A DNA stretch of 64,000 nucleotides from Metellina segmentata (GCA_947359465.1 OX375880.1:22520714-22584713); one strand, 5' to 3'; shown: positions 34,201 through 42,379, counted from the first letter of the stretch. Made by a program: numbers and translations. Notes: generated by a model not told the origin, from the letters alone.

Positions 34201-37200
34201 AGTTAAATCTGTCGTGGCATCAAATGTTCTCCGCTTTGAGGTGTGGAAATTTAGAGAGTCCGGTGCCATATCAGGTGTGACCTCGCATTCTGACCTGATT
34301 TAAAACGACGTGGTGTTGTGTAGGATTTTTACCTTCGAGATTGATCGGGAACCGTCGGCAATAACGCGTTGTGTTGCTCCAGTTTGACGTTAATTACGAT
34401 GCCTGCCTACCATATATTAATTCAAGACATTTTCCATCGAAAGTTGTTATAAACTCTTGACAACGGCTACAGATATAACAATTGCGATTCTTATAAATTT
34501 CGAGGTACAACGGCTTTAACGATCGTAGTCTAGATTATTTCGTAGCGCCTTCCTTATAACTTCCTACGTACAACTCATGTACTGGCAGTTGACTAAATTC
34601 TTTCTTGGCGCAATCCTGGTAGAATTGCTGTACCAGCCGTAGTATAAGGGTTGAAGGTACAACTGATGTACTGGTCATTGTCTCAATTCTTTCATAAGAT
34701 CATAGTACAACTGCTGTACCAACTTTACTCTAAAAGGTTAAAGGTTTAATTGGTGTACTGGCCATTGTCTAAATTCTTTCTTGGTGCGATATACGTGCAA
34801 CTGCTGTACCAACTTTATGCTAAAGGTTAAAGGTTCAACTGATGTACTGGCCATTGACTAAATTCTTTCGTGACGCGATCATAGTACACCTTGTACTGCC
34901 CGTAGTCTAAAGGTTAAATTTATTGTACTGTTAACATTAACCGAATTACTAAGTTGTGGTTTGTTTTCTAAAGCATTTGTACCAATAGAGAGAATCCGTT
35001 TGAATAACTTTTTTCCTTATTTAACAGGTGAGAACCTGGGTTCGGGAAACCGTACTCAGCGCTCCAACCGTAGAGCTCAGAGCCTCAGTGGTGGAAAACT
35101 TCATCTTGCTCGCATGGAGACTCTACAAGCTGAACAACAGCCATTCAGCAAAGGCTGTGGTGGAGGGTTTGCAGTTCGAACCCATCCTGCGTCTTGCTTC
35201 AACATGGAAGGTAACTATCTTGCCAGATTAGAGCATATTTCTCAAACTGTTTTATGGTCCGCGGGTAGGTACGTAGGTAAATGAATTAGCGTATCACTTG
35301 AGCAAAACACCGGGCTATATTGTTGACGATCTGGAATAATATTCGAGGAACACGACGCCATTTTAAACCACGGTCAGATGACGAGGTTACACCCGAGCTG
35401 GAACCCCACCACGCCAACGTGAGGATATTTGTGGTCACAACGGATTCACGCGCACCGGCCCCTAAGTACACGCCAGTCTTTGGTCGGATTCGAACCCGCA
35501 ATCTTCCGGATGCTAATCCGTTAATCTTTCATCCGGATTACCGTGGAATTGTGCTGCCAATTTGTTTGTATTATTTTCTCGTTTCGTTTGCATCCTTAAA
35601 TTTCCATAGTCAACTATATGGTAAAGGTGTTAGTTAGCCTCTTAATCCAAAGGTTCCTGCATCGAATCCGGTTCAGTGCATGAATATTTGCAATCGTAAG
35701 ATGTAGAGGATACTGTTGCACCTTAAATCTGTCGTGGCCAAAAGTCCTCAAGTTGAGTTGATGTGACAATTTGGAGAGTGGGGTGCCAGCTCAGGTGTTA
35801 ACTCATGTGACAGTGCTTCAAAATGACGTGGTGTCCTCGGCTCTTTCCATTAGAGGATTGGTCTCGGACCGTCGTCAACAGCCTTTTGTGTCGCTCTAGT
35901 ACGACGTTATATAAAATTACCTTAGCTTACCTGTCTAGTATATAGCCGACGCCACATAAATTCAATTGGAATAAGACTCTAAATGTTGGTGTAAGTGCCT
36001 CTCTGGGGTTTATTGCGCCATTTTGCATCACTCAAAACACGCTCAGCAGTTTGAGTATAATGTTTTCCTTCCCGACATGAACGAAGGCTACACAACCATT
36101 TCGGCTTCGATGTTTTAATTTCATTAGGTCGTAATTCGAACACAATTTTGCTTTGTGAACAATATTTTTTCTCAGAGAATTGGCATCTCTTGGCAAATCC
36201 GAAAACAAGATATCCACTGCACTAACAAAGGAATTAGCTAAAATATCGCCAAAAAACAAATCTGGTATATATAGAGTGTTCAACAACTGTTCAGAAAAAT
36301 TGAAGGGGTACAGTTCTCATCAAAACGACCAATATTTACAGTAGAACATATGGTCTCAATCCACTCAGACAAAAGCGTAAAGTAAATTTTCCCCGTTGAA
36401 GTTTCAACAGTGAAAAAAGAGATGTAACGAAATCGTAAGTTGCACAAGCTCGCGCTGATCAGCGAAAGGCTCTAATGAGATGATCAAAGTGACGTCCAGG
36501 GGTTTCACTGAACACCTGCTAAGGAAAAATTGGCGCACCCTCAAGTAGATTCCTGGTGTCGTATTCATCTTGGCTGCTGTAACAAGGATTCTGGCGACAA
36601 AATCTTCCACAGATTGTGCAGTTGTCACGTACACCAATGATTCCACGTGGCCCTATAGGAATTCCAGCGGATTTAGGTCCGGTGAGCGCGGAGGCCAAGT
36701 TACAGGCACACCATGTCTTATCCACCCTATTTACTGTGATATTATGGAGAAGCACTGCTTCTCTGGCAGAGCAGAATTGGCGTCAGAAGTGAGGACTTGA
36801 GATGGTTGGACGTGTTTCTAAGTTTCACTTTTTTGAAACTCTCAGTGGATTGCGACAGTAGATTCCATTGTAAATATGGGTCGTCTTGACTTGTAGTATG
36901 ACCCCTTCAATTTTTTCTAAACAGTTTACGAACACCCTGTATAGCAATAAGTAATAAGCAAAGAATGGCCCAAATTGGTACCTCCAATTTATTAGTATTT
37001 AATCATTATAATTATTTATTCTACAACGGAAAAGCCTTTACCCTAACCTTTCTTGTCTTTGAAATAATATCGACGATATGCTGATTAACTGATATTACTG
37101 AAGTGTTTCCTTTCTTTCCAGAAAGTGTCCTGCAAAATAAAAAGACACCACAAGCAACTCGTAGGGGTCTACTCATTTACCAAGCAGATCGAATACAAGA

Positions 37201-40200
37201 TGTGGATAAACTGTGATGTTTACGGTCCGACATGTATCCCTGACATCGGTAGGTAACAATATATCGCAAAAGATCTTTGAATGTATTTTTGTCCCAGCAA
37301 GCAGCATCGAACGAACCGATTGATACACAGCGTCTTTCATTAAACTGAAAGAATTGGTAGGTAACGTCGTGGACACAAACCGCAGTTTCGACGCGAATAC
37401 TTGAGATGGATATTGTATTGTGGAATGAATGAAAGAGGCATGGGGAGTATCAACAATTGCTTGGTTTATATAGTCAACAATCAATTTATAGTTTGTACGA
37501 TTAAAATTCAGTTTTTATATCAATATTGAAGAATTTATTTATTCATTAAAGGCCTGATAATGTGTAGCACAGATTGGATAATTTCGAATACCACCACTTA
37601 CTCAATCCTCTCTCCAAGCAATAAAAAATTACACTAGCCAAGAGCTCGTCCAGCACTATGGAATTGCGACATATTGCCATTTTTCAAAAGGGTACCATAC
37701 CTTTCCGCCATAAAACTAAGTCCAACCAAAAATAGGCCTGCTCTTTTTTTATTTTGTTTCGTAAAATGTGTGAAGTTCTCACTGTAAATCGGGGAAATTT
37801 AAAAGTATCTTCTTAACCCTCTGAAACGCTCACACGCATAGCCCTACATTGCAATCTGCGGTCTTCTCTGCATGACTACTAAGCAATGCTGCATGACTTC
37901 TAACAATGCTGCATGACTTCTGCTGACAATTTTGACCTTCTTGATCAATATAATTTCCCCACCGTATTCTACTGCAGAACGGGCCAACTGAATCTTTCCT
38001 AAAAATTCTATTTCATCGAAAGGACCAGTACAATCGATCCAAATAATTATTTTCTGAGGAAAGGACTTATATAATATTTTTCTCAAGGTTAATAGAATCC
38101 ATGGATTCTAAAGAAATATGTGATTGCTTAGTCTTTAAAATTTTGTAGTAAAATAGCAACACTACACTGCGTGCAAATATCGGATGGTTAATATTTATTT
38201 GAAAAGGGACTTGGTCTTTGGTAGCAAAGGTACGAAATACGGTAAATATTATTGCATTAATTTCTTTTAAACAAAAAATACTTTCAAGGTTCTGACAAAA
38301 AGTGATGTCAGTGAGGATTTGATTCAGTTTTGAGGCAAAATTACATTTTTAAGGGCTTAGTGTTACACAGTAAGCATTTGATAGTCAACTAGCCAGACCC
38401 GCTTGTAACACATGTGCGCTTAACTTTCTTAATTGCATTTTAATTTCTTGCATTTCATACCTCATTTCAAAATATTGATGGTGAATACATTATCCATATT
38501 CACATAAAGGTATTTTTTGTTTCTATATTAAGTACAATTATCTGAAATATTACGATGATTTTTCGCCAACCGCAAGCTTGCCACCTCGAATCGCCAAAGC
38601 ATGTAGTACCATTTTCTTAAAAAATTCCATTCGCCATTTGTGTTCTTTCGAATGCTTCTGCGGGAGACAAACGAAGATTAAAAAAATAACTCTATGATTT
38701 TATGATACAAGACCGGTTGGAGAAATCTATACTCTGCGGATGGTAAATGGAATTTTAAAAAATGGCTCTGGATATTCAGATTACAAAGACGTTCAAAATG
38801 AAAGCTTGCTCTTAATCACCTGATGTAAACTCAGAAACGGAACATGTAAAATCAAAATTTCATACATTGAAAAATTACGTAACAATCACAATTTTTCTAA
38901 ACATCTGCCAGCAAGTTTAATTAAATACGTTTCTTAAACCAATTTCACCAAACGTAATATATATAGGAGAACAAAATGTAAAGCAAAACAGAAAGTATTT
39001 TCCGCCATTGATTCTGCGTTAATCCAACTGTTTTACAATTTTTTTTAATGGACCAAAAAACAACAGAAAACCGAGAACATCTTTGTGTTCGCCCAAAAAA
39101 CATCAAAAACAAACAAGGCATTTATTTAAAACTATATCTGACAAAACACCGACTGCTCTGAGTGCCATGAACTTTTGAAAACTAACGCCTCCCCTTTCCA
39201 CTGAATGTTCTTCCAAAACAGAATTTCAATTCCAGATAAAGATAACATCAAAATTTAGGAAAGTTATATAATTGGGTGTTATTCACTAAATATTAAAATG
39301 AAAATAAATAGAAGAAACAGTCTCTAACTTGCACGATGCTACAGGTAATGGTACCACAGTACGTTGGAAGAGTAAAGGTGCGTATACATTTGGAAGCCGC
39401 TCGTGAACCGTTCGTTGAAATTATTTCCACAACCAGTTTCCAGCGATCCATGGGAAAGGAAGGAACCTACGGCGGACCACCAGGCCCTCATTTTTCAGCA
39501 GCTACCCTTGATGACGATGGAACCTGGAGGTTCGCAAACATAAATAAAAGCAACGAACTACTCGCGACCCCGTCCAAATCTGAACCGAGAACGACTTTGT
39601 GTTCGTCGGAAGACCGACAGGATGCGGATAGCCACAAGCGGTTCACGATCCGCATGTGTGTGTGTGGTGCACAAAACCCCGTCTTAATCATGACAACTAG
39701 AGGATCGAAAACGGTTCGGCTCTCAAATGTATACGCGGCCTAACGGATCAGCAACCGTAGGGTTGTGAACTTGAATCCAACCAACGACCGTCGCGTAACT
39801 AGGAGGGGCGGGTGCACTTTAAATCCACCGTGTCCTCAAATGTTCTCACGTTTGCGTTGTTTGAAGGTTTGAGAGAGTAATGTTTCAGCTCAGGTGTGAC
39901 ATTGGTTCAGATTTACGTGGTGCTGTCCTCGCATCTTCCCCTTTGGGTTTCCTCCCATACCGTCACCAACACCCTGTTGTGGTGTTCCAGTGTGACGTCA
40001 ATTAAATACCTACCAACCAATACGTAATGTTAATTCATCTCTACGTCACAAAGGAGCAACACAACGGGCTATTGGCGACGGTCCTCGAAAGGGAAAGATC
40101 CTAGGTAGGAGAAGAATAAATTTTAGAGCAGGGTCAAATGTCGAGGTCGAAACCCGGGCTCGCTCAAAAGAGACAAAACTTTATTGTTTTGAAACAGGCG

Positions 40201-41749
40201 CCTCTACTAAACGTACTCATTTATACTTTTTCAGGTAACATCGTTGAATTACCAGATATACAGGAATATCTAATCAACATAAACTACACGGCGGCGTATA
40301 TGAGAAGTTTTGACAACTATGCTTTGAGGTGAGTGCACATTGTGCAAGATCTTTTCTAGGATAATCAAAACACAAAGATGACAGCCATTCCAGATTTTCG
40401 GAACACGGCTGTCTCAGACAAACTGGTGTAAGCCGCAGCTACGTTACTACACTAATATAGGAGGCACAAAAATAAACGTTTCATCCCATGTAGTGCATAA
40501 GAAGTATTTATGATCCCATTTAGTGCATAAGAAGTATGTATGATCCCATGTAGTGCATACTTCGCAAACCAACACCACGGGTAACACCGCGATGGCCTCG
40601 TCATTGTCAAATGCTGCCAAATTCGAATTGCGAAAAGATCCAATCGGTGTGACGTCACATTCTCTTGCGAAAATATTAATATTTTACTGAAAAATTATTT
40701 ATTAAAACAAAATCAAACGTATAAAGTATCTTTCGGGTGTAAAATTATACGCAGATTTTCAATCAATCTTTACTGATCCCGAATTTACAAAAAAAAAAGA
40801 ACTAAACAATAACAGCCACAAATTTTTTTATTTTATTTGCTTTCCTTCGCTGGAATCTTTTGAGCGCAAGAAGTGGAACCTGTGATTTTTCGAAAACAAT
40901 CGAGCGAAATTTATATATTTACCATAATTTAAAGCTTACGTTTTCTTTACAATGAATTATATATAGTGAAACTAATTTTTCCATTAATCCTCTGAGAACC
41001 GCCAATGGTGGAGTGCTGCTTGGTCCTTTCCTTATGTATTTAATTGGTCCTCCTTTATTTTAATTACAATCTTTTTGAAATATTCCGAAGCTCTTTTCTT
41101 TAGAATGGAAATATTTGGGAAGATTTTATTAGTCATTTCCTAAGATAAGAATATATTCCCTTGGAAATATTCTATTTCTTCTTACCTTGAAATATGATCC
41201 TTTGGGAGGATTTCATTGGTCCTTTCCTTAGATCAGATCCTTTTGAAATATTAGGCTGATCCTTTCCTAGGACAGATTTTACTGTTCACTTCCACCTGAA
41301 AGAATAAATTGGTGTCCCTTGGAAAATTTTCTCGCAACGCTATAGCTCTACTCTTTCAATTGAGCTAACGAGGCCCATTACATAAGAGAGAGCATACTTA
41401 TTTTCGGAATATTTTCATAATTCCATTTAATGAACTTTATATTTTACGAGCTTTCATCACTTTGGATGTTTTGATAAAAACGAACATCGACAGTAGTAGT
41501 TTCTTGTCAATATGAGTAATGCTAACATTTATGTAACCCATTGTCGATTCCCTAATATTTTACGTATTCTTTTCGTGGACACTCTTTTGCATTTTGATAT
41601 GAACGGGAAAGTCTACACGTCAATGATAATGTAAAATAATATTCATATTCAAACTTCTGAGTAACACATTTTGGTGCCCTTAATATACTATGTGACTTAT
41701 TATTTATTCTTTTTTCAGTCTGAGCTTGAGCATCGAACCGGAACAATAG
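22194..41749 (+). CDS. RasGEF (CDC25-type) domain protein, nine exons
   Basis: Join of nine exons: 22194-22228, 23889-23946, 25766-25831, 29624-29674, 31352-31426, 35028-35210, 37122-37248, 40235-40328 and 41719-41749. All introns are GT-AG, every phase matches, and the sum is 720 nt (239 residues plus TAG). RasGEF proteins load Ras/Rap GTPases with GTP. Residues 45-60 (YKPNDIADQITL) correspond to the first conserved CDC25 block, and residues 96-156 (VRTWVRETVLSAPTVELRAS ... LNNSHSAKAVVEGL) to the central helices. TCIPDIG near 193-199 matches the PCIPxLG block. The final helices are short and divergent (LSIEPEQ end). No REM domain, membrane segment or signal peptide is seen, and the protein is about the size of the catalytic core alone. 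Whether it still exchanges nucleotide is uncertain. Confidence 0.85.
23163..23320 (-). mobile_element. SINE, internally deleted, in intron 1
   Basis: Reverse orientation: GATTATTGGCGACGGTCCGG joined directly to the head region (TTGGTTGGATCGAGT ... TGCTAATTCGTTACTCTTCC). The middle is missing. Also at 62,106-62,265. Confidence 0.75.
23587..23655 (-). mobile_element. SINE 3' fragment in intron 1
   Basis: GTCGTTCTGGAGAAACATAA ... GGATCAACCATCGAAGGGAA matches the SINE 3' part. Also at 62,527-62,598. Confidence 0.65.
23889..23946 (+). CDS. RasGEF exon 2
   Basis: Acceptor TTCTTCTTTCAG; completes a Phe codon, then FSNDFGDYYLNETDDVLDI (acidic), donor GTAAGT, phase 0. The right copy (62,823-62,880) has only two silent differences. 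Confidence 0.85.
23947..24559. other. Intron 2, left part
   Basis: Open frames at 24,039-24,371 (ADQLNFWQRSLERSGSDYIC...) and overlapping frames are conserved in the right copy but belong to no family I recognise. GC is higher than in the flanks, suggesting an old mobile element. No RNA gene seen. Confidence 0.35.
24730..25391 (-). pseudogene. mariner-like transposase fragment, minus strand (intron 2)
   Basis: On the minus strand, RYSALPRETVYEWNEKLRRG and then ALPSTSTIG resemble the mariner/Tc1 pattern of an HTH region followed by GRPSTST. The right end, CAGGATGATTCAAAAGTTTT in reverse complement at about 25,365-25,388, looks like a mariner-type TIR beside TATA. I did not find the left TIR. 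No catalytic region is visible. The right copy shows the same pieces from 63,640 to the window end. Confidence 0.5.
25766..25831 (+). CDS. RasGEF exon 3
   Basis: Acceptor TTATTCACAG, 22 codons including FLSYKPNDIA (start of the CDC25 fold), donor GTAAGT, phase 0. Confidence 0.87.
26115..26278 (-). mobile_element. SINE, head missing, intron 3
   Basis: GGAGGCAACACAACTC, TTTTGGCGACGGTCCGGAAA, CAGATGACGAGGTCACAC match the family in reverse. It ends exactly where a plus-strand SINE head begins, giving a head-to-head pair. Confidence 0.8.
26281..26587 (+). mobile_element. SINE with alternative tRNA-like head, intron 3
   Basis: The head TCTGGTGGTTAAGGTGTTAG ... GGTTCGAAT resembles tRNA A and B boxes but differs from the head at 42,084. 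The body (CTGTTGTGGCC, GGAGAGTGGGGTG, GTCATCTGACCGTGG, GATTGATCCCGGACC) and the tail GACGTTAATTAAAATTACC are family-typical. Confidence 0.85.
26595..26745 (-). mobile_element. SINE head portion, intron 3
   Basis: ATTTAACGTGCATCAGCCC, GGTCTTTGGTTGGATTTGAA and GCTAATCCGTTACACCACC are the reverse complement of the 5' half of the family. Confidence 0.75.
27210..27385 (-). mobile_element. Decayed SINE, intron 3
   Basis: AACGAGGTCAACACCCGCTGG, GATCGAGTTTCGAGCTCG and AATCTACTACCCTTCCAAC follow the reversed family order, with much divergence between. Confidence 0.5.
28266..28702. mobile_element. MITE with ~37-bp TIRs, intron 3
   Basis: The left end AGGCCCGTTGCACACATCCG and the right end, reverse complement AGGCCCGGTGCACACATCCG, continue in step through GGTTTTTCAxCG. 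About 437 bp, no ORF of note. GGCCCGTTGCAC-type ends with a neighbouring TAA on the right recall PIF/Harbinger elements. The target duplication is not convincing. Confidence 0.7.
29624..29674 (+). CDS. RasGEF exon 4
   Basis: Acceptor TTATTTTACAG, 17 codons DQITLADWRAFNGVTRE, donor GTAAGA. QITL continues the first conserved block from exon 3. Confidence 0.87.
30208..30500 (-). mobile_element. Nearly full-length SINE, intron 4
   Basis: Reverse orientation from CCACTGGAGCAACACAACGG through GAAGACAACACCACGCCATT to the head GCAACCCTCCGGATGCTAG ... TCTTTCAACGGGGCTA. Confidence 0.88.
30525..30672. mobile_element. Partial TTAA MITE, intron 4
   Basis: CAAGATCTGATCGGTTTTTG and the end CGCCGAGACAACCACCGATAG, followed by TGTTAA, match the right part of the MITE at 3,882-4,085. 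The left end is not recognisable. Confidence 0.45.
30750..30920 (+). mobile_element. 5'-truncated SINE, intron 4
   Basis: TCGTTATCTGACCGTGG ... TGTTGCTCCAGTTCGACGTT AATTAAAATACCTACC is a clean 3' end of the family; the head is absent. Forms an inverted pair with 30,208-30,500. Confidence 0.8.
30998..31222 (-). mobile_element. SINE, decayed head, intron 4
   Basis: TTAACGTCACACTGGAGCAAC, GAGGACAACACCTCG, GTGACGAGGTCGACACCTGA match the family in reverse; ends about 130 bp before exon 5. Confidence 0.8.
31352..31426 (+). CDS. RasGEF exon 5
   Basis: Acceptor GACGTTTCAG, 25 codons (EVKHFLERDFQPIPNISKML...), donor GTGAGT, phase 0. The P-N-I pattern matches the CDC25 segment before the central helices. 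Confidence 0.87.
31646..33202 (-). pseudogene. hAT transposase relic, minus strand, intron 5
   Basis: Minus-strand peptides at 32,816-33,010 (HCIIHQEELCAQTF) and 32,574-32,804 (VSWLSRANGIKHFASLLYKI, YPKLTDDQWIQNFYFMI) match the GTF2IRD2/EPM2AIP1-like branch of hAT-derived proteins, in which the CxxHQE, WLSRG and YPELxDxxW motifs recur in this order. A degraded RNRLIEENLE piece near 31,960 fits the C-terminal dimerisation region. Frames are interrupted and the N-terminus is missing. CAGTGGTAGGCAACA at 31,646 looks like a hAT terminal repeat; the opposite end near 33,188-33,202 is only a weak match. Confidence 0.7.
33370..33579. mobile_element. TTAA MITE with internal GAGATATCTC palindromes, intron 5
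   Basis: A 210-bp element between TTAA at 33,366-33,369 and 33,580-33,583, starting CCCTTCAAGTAGTTTCGACG. The palindrome GACGAGATATCTCGTC or a near match occurs at 33,386, 33,429, 33,505 and 33,549. Confidence 0.8.
33809..34085 (-). mobile_element. SINE, intron 5
   Basis: GTCGTACTGGAGCAACAG, CTATTGGTGACAGTCCGGG, GGCACCCCACTCTCCAAAC, GTTAACGTGCACCAGCCCC in reverse order of the family, with a decayed head. Confidence 0.85.
34140..34405 (+). mobile_element. SINE, intron 5 (pairs with 33,809-34,085)
   Basis: Head fragment GAGTTCGAAACCAACCAAAG, body TAAATCTGTCGTGGC, GATTGATCGGGAACCGTCGG, end GTTGCTCCAGTTTGACGTTA. Only about 55 bp separate it from its inverted partner. Confidence 0.85.
34560..34935. 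repeat. Minisatellite of ~88-bp units, intron 5
   Basis: TGTACTGGxCATTGxCTAAATTCTTTC recurs with starts at 34,578, 34,667, 34,754, 34,843 and (decayed) 34,924. Each unit also contains (A/T)GCTGTACCA, so GTAC occurs in both orientations and units can fold. Confidence 0.85.
35028..35210 (+). CDS. RasGEF exon 6 (core helices)
   Basis: Acceptor TTATTTAACAG, 61 codons, donor GTAACT. It holds the most diagnostic motifs: WVRETVLSAPTVELRA, FILLAWRLYKLNNSHSA and LRLASTWK, closely following the CDC25 pattern in which APT...R and LNN are conserved. Confidence 0.92.
35284..35550 (-). mobile_element. Nearly full-length SINE, intron 6
   Basis: TTGAGCAAAACACCGGGC ... AACCACGGTCAGATGACGAG ... GGTCGGATTCGAACCCGCAA and GGATGCTAATCCGTTAATC in reverse. 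The tRNA B-box-like GGATTCGAACCC is well kept. It begins 73 bp after exon 6. Confidence 0.88.
35610..35930 (+). mobile_element. SINE with alternative head, intron 6
   Basis: Head TATGGTAAAGGTGTTAGTTAG ... GCATCGAATCC like the one at 26,281; body CTGTCGTGGCC and GGAGAGTGGGGTGCCAGC; tail GTACGACGTTATATAAAATT. Lies about 60 bp from its head-to-head partner. Confidence 0.87.
36032..36286 (-). other. Unassigned 84-codon open frame, intron 6
   Basis: MLNTLYIPDLFFGDILANSF... on the minus strand, ending near the left TIR of the next element. No family recognised; may be chance or old transposon sequence. Confidence 0.2.
36268..36944 (-). mobile_element. Tc1/IS630-type relic, internally deleted, intron 6
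   Basis: TIRs of about 75 bp: left GAGTGTTCAACAACTGTTCA ..., right in reverse complement CAGGGTGTTCGTAAACTG ..., both leading into GAAAAAxTTGAAGGGG. On the minus strand, 36,404-36,646 reads MESLVYVTTAQSVEDFVARI, the C-terminal part that follows the last catalytic residue in the same transposase type as 164-1,532. Only about 0.68 kb remains. Confidence 0.72.
37122..37248 (+). CDS. RasGEF exon 7
   Basis: Acceptor TTTCTTTCCAG, 42 codons plus one base, donor GTAGGT. Reads KVSCKIKRHHKQLVG ... YGPTCIPDI. Reading through the donor would hit a stop within three codons. Confidence 0.85.
37249..39375. other. Intron 7, left part
   Basis: AT-rich, with no gene recognised. A triplicated GCTGCATGACTTCTAACAAT-type repeat of about 20 bp lies at 37,866-37,923. 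The open frame at 37,173-37,484 on the minus strand overlaps exon 7 and looks like a shadow. Confidence 0.5.
39376..39741. mobile_element. MITE with TIRs, intron 7
   Basis: The left end AGGTGCGTATACATTTGGAAG pairs with the right end (reverse complement AGGCCGCGTATACATTTGAG). About 366 bp, GC-richer than its flanks, with TAA near both ends. The 135-codon frame across it (39,336-39,743) is not recognisable as a protein. Confidence 0.65.
39742..40016 (+). mobile_element. SINE, intron 7
   Basis: AACGGATCAGCAACCGTAGG, CTTGAATCCAACCAACGACC, CAGCTCAGGTGTGAC, TGTTCCAGTGTGACGTCAAT and TAAATACCTACC follow the family order. It abuts the MITE on its left. Confidence 0.85.
40040..40165 (-). mobile_element. 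SINE 3' half, intron 7
   Basis: ACGTCACAAAGGAGCAACAC, GGGCTATTGGCGACGGTCC and GTCAAATGTCGAGGTCGAAA in reverse. Tail-to-tail with 39,742-40,016 and 70 bp before exon 8. Confidence 0.8.
40235..40328 (+). CDS. RasGEF exon 8
   Basis: Acceptor ATACTTTTTCAG, completes a Gly codon, then NIVELPDIQEYLININYT..., ending phase 2 at donor GTGAGT. Confidence 0.82.
40481..40565. repeat. Three 30-bp tandem repeats, intron 8
   Basis: ATCCCATGTAGTGCATAAGA repeated with period 30 starting at 40,483, 40,513 and 40,543. Confidence 0.9.
40980..41280. repeat. Degenerate tandem repeats, intron 8
   Basis: TGGTCCTTTCCTTA, TTTTGAAATATT and GGGAGGATTTCATTGGTCC variants alternate roughly every 50-60 bp; too diverged to set a clean unit. 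Confidence 0.55.
41719..41749 (+). CDS. RasGEF exon 9 (terminal)
   Basis: Acceptor TTCTTTTTTCAG, then S-LSLSIEPEQ and TAG. Only ten residues; placed by phase and the strong polypyrimidine acceptor. Confidence 0.7.
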
Positions 41750-41794
41750 CTGCCATATTTTTTGAGTACACAAAAGAGCCTACAATAGCCATCA

Positions 41795-41800
41795 AATAAA
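41795..41800 (+). other. Poly(A) signal AATAAA for the RasGEF gene
   Basis: AATAAA 45 bases after the stop codon. Further AATAAA copies lie near 42,005. Confidence 0.5.
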
Positions 41801-42083
41801 CACTCCTCCAAATAATTTGAAATAAGATTTGAAAAGTAATTCCACTTCAGACCTGAGGTTTAAGACAGCCAACCTCCAACCATTCCGGTAAGGATTTAAA
41901 ATACTTTCATTCAATTTATAATCAAGCTGATTTAGACTAAATATTGCTTTCAATGTGTCAATGGCATCTCATAATACAAATATGTCTTTCCATACATGTA
42001 ATACCTAATAAATACATATTTATTAGTAGTTAGATGTAACTTGTGATGTAAAAAGTTTTGCAAGTTTAGTAGTCCATCAAGCA

Positions 42084-42369
42084 TGGCAAATGCCACGGTA
42101 GCCCAATTGGATCAGCAATCGGCGAGTTCGAATCTAATCAAAGACTGCCGTGTACAAAGGGGACTGGTGCACGTTAAAACTGTTGTGGCAGCATCACGTC
42201 GGCGTTGTGTGGAAATTTGGAGAGTGGGGTGCCAGTACAGGCAGGACTAAGTTATTTGACTATAGGTTAAAAAAAACGTGTTGTTCCCCGATCTTTCGGT
42301 TTGTACCCAGACTGTCGCCAATAGCCCGTGCTGTTGCTCCAATGCGACGTAATCTAAAATACCTACCTA
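42084..42369 (+). mobile_element. Reference SINE copy with target duplication
   Basis: The best-preserved member: A-box-like TAGCCCAATTGG and B-box-like GAGTTCGAATC in the head, a body of about 200 bp, and a 3' end GCGACGTAATCTAAAATACC TACCTACC. It is flanked by CCATCAAGCA (42,074-42,083) and CCATCAAACA (42,370-42,379), a 10-bp target duplication with one mismatch. This supports RNA polymerase III-type retroposition with a (TACC)n tail. Confidence 0.88.
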
Positions 42370-42379
42370 CCATCAAACA

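Noticed and set aside
37173..37484. 103-codon minus-strand frame
   Set aside because: It is antisense to RasGEF exon 7, with no recognisable protein; treated as a shadow.
39336..39743. 135-codon frame
   Set aside because: It coincides with a TIR-bounded MITE and its GC content explains the open frame; no known motif.
26115..42369. Repeated units considered as a CRISPR array or satellite
   Set aside because: Units are dispersed, in both orientations, about 290 bp long with tRNA-like heads and a target duplication: a SINE, not an array.
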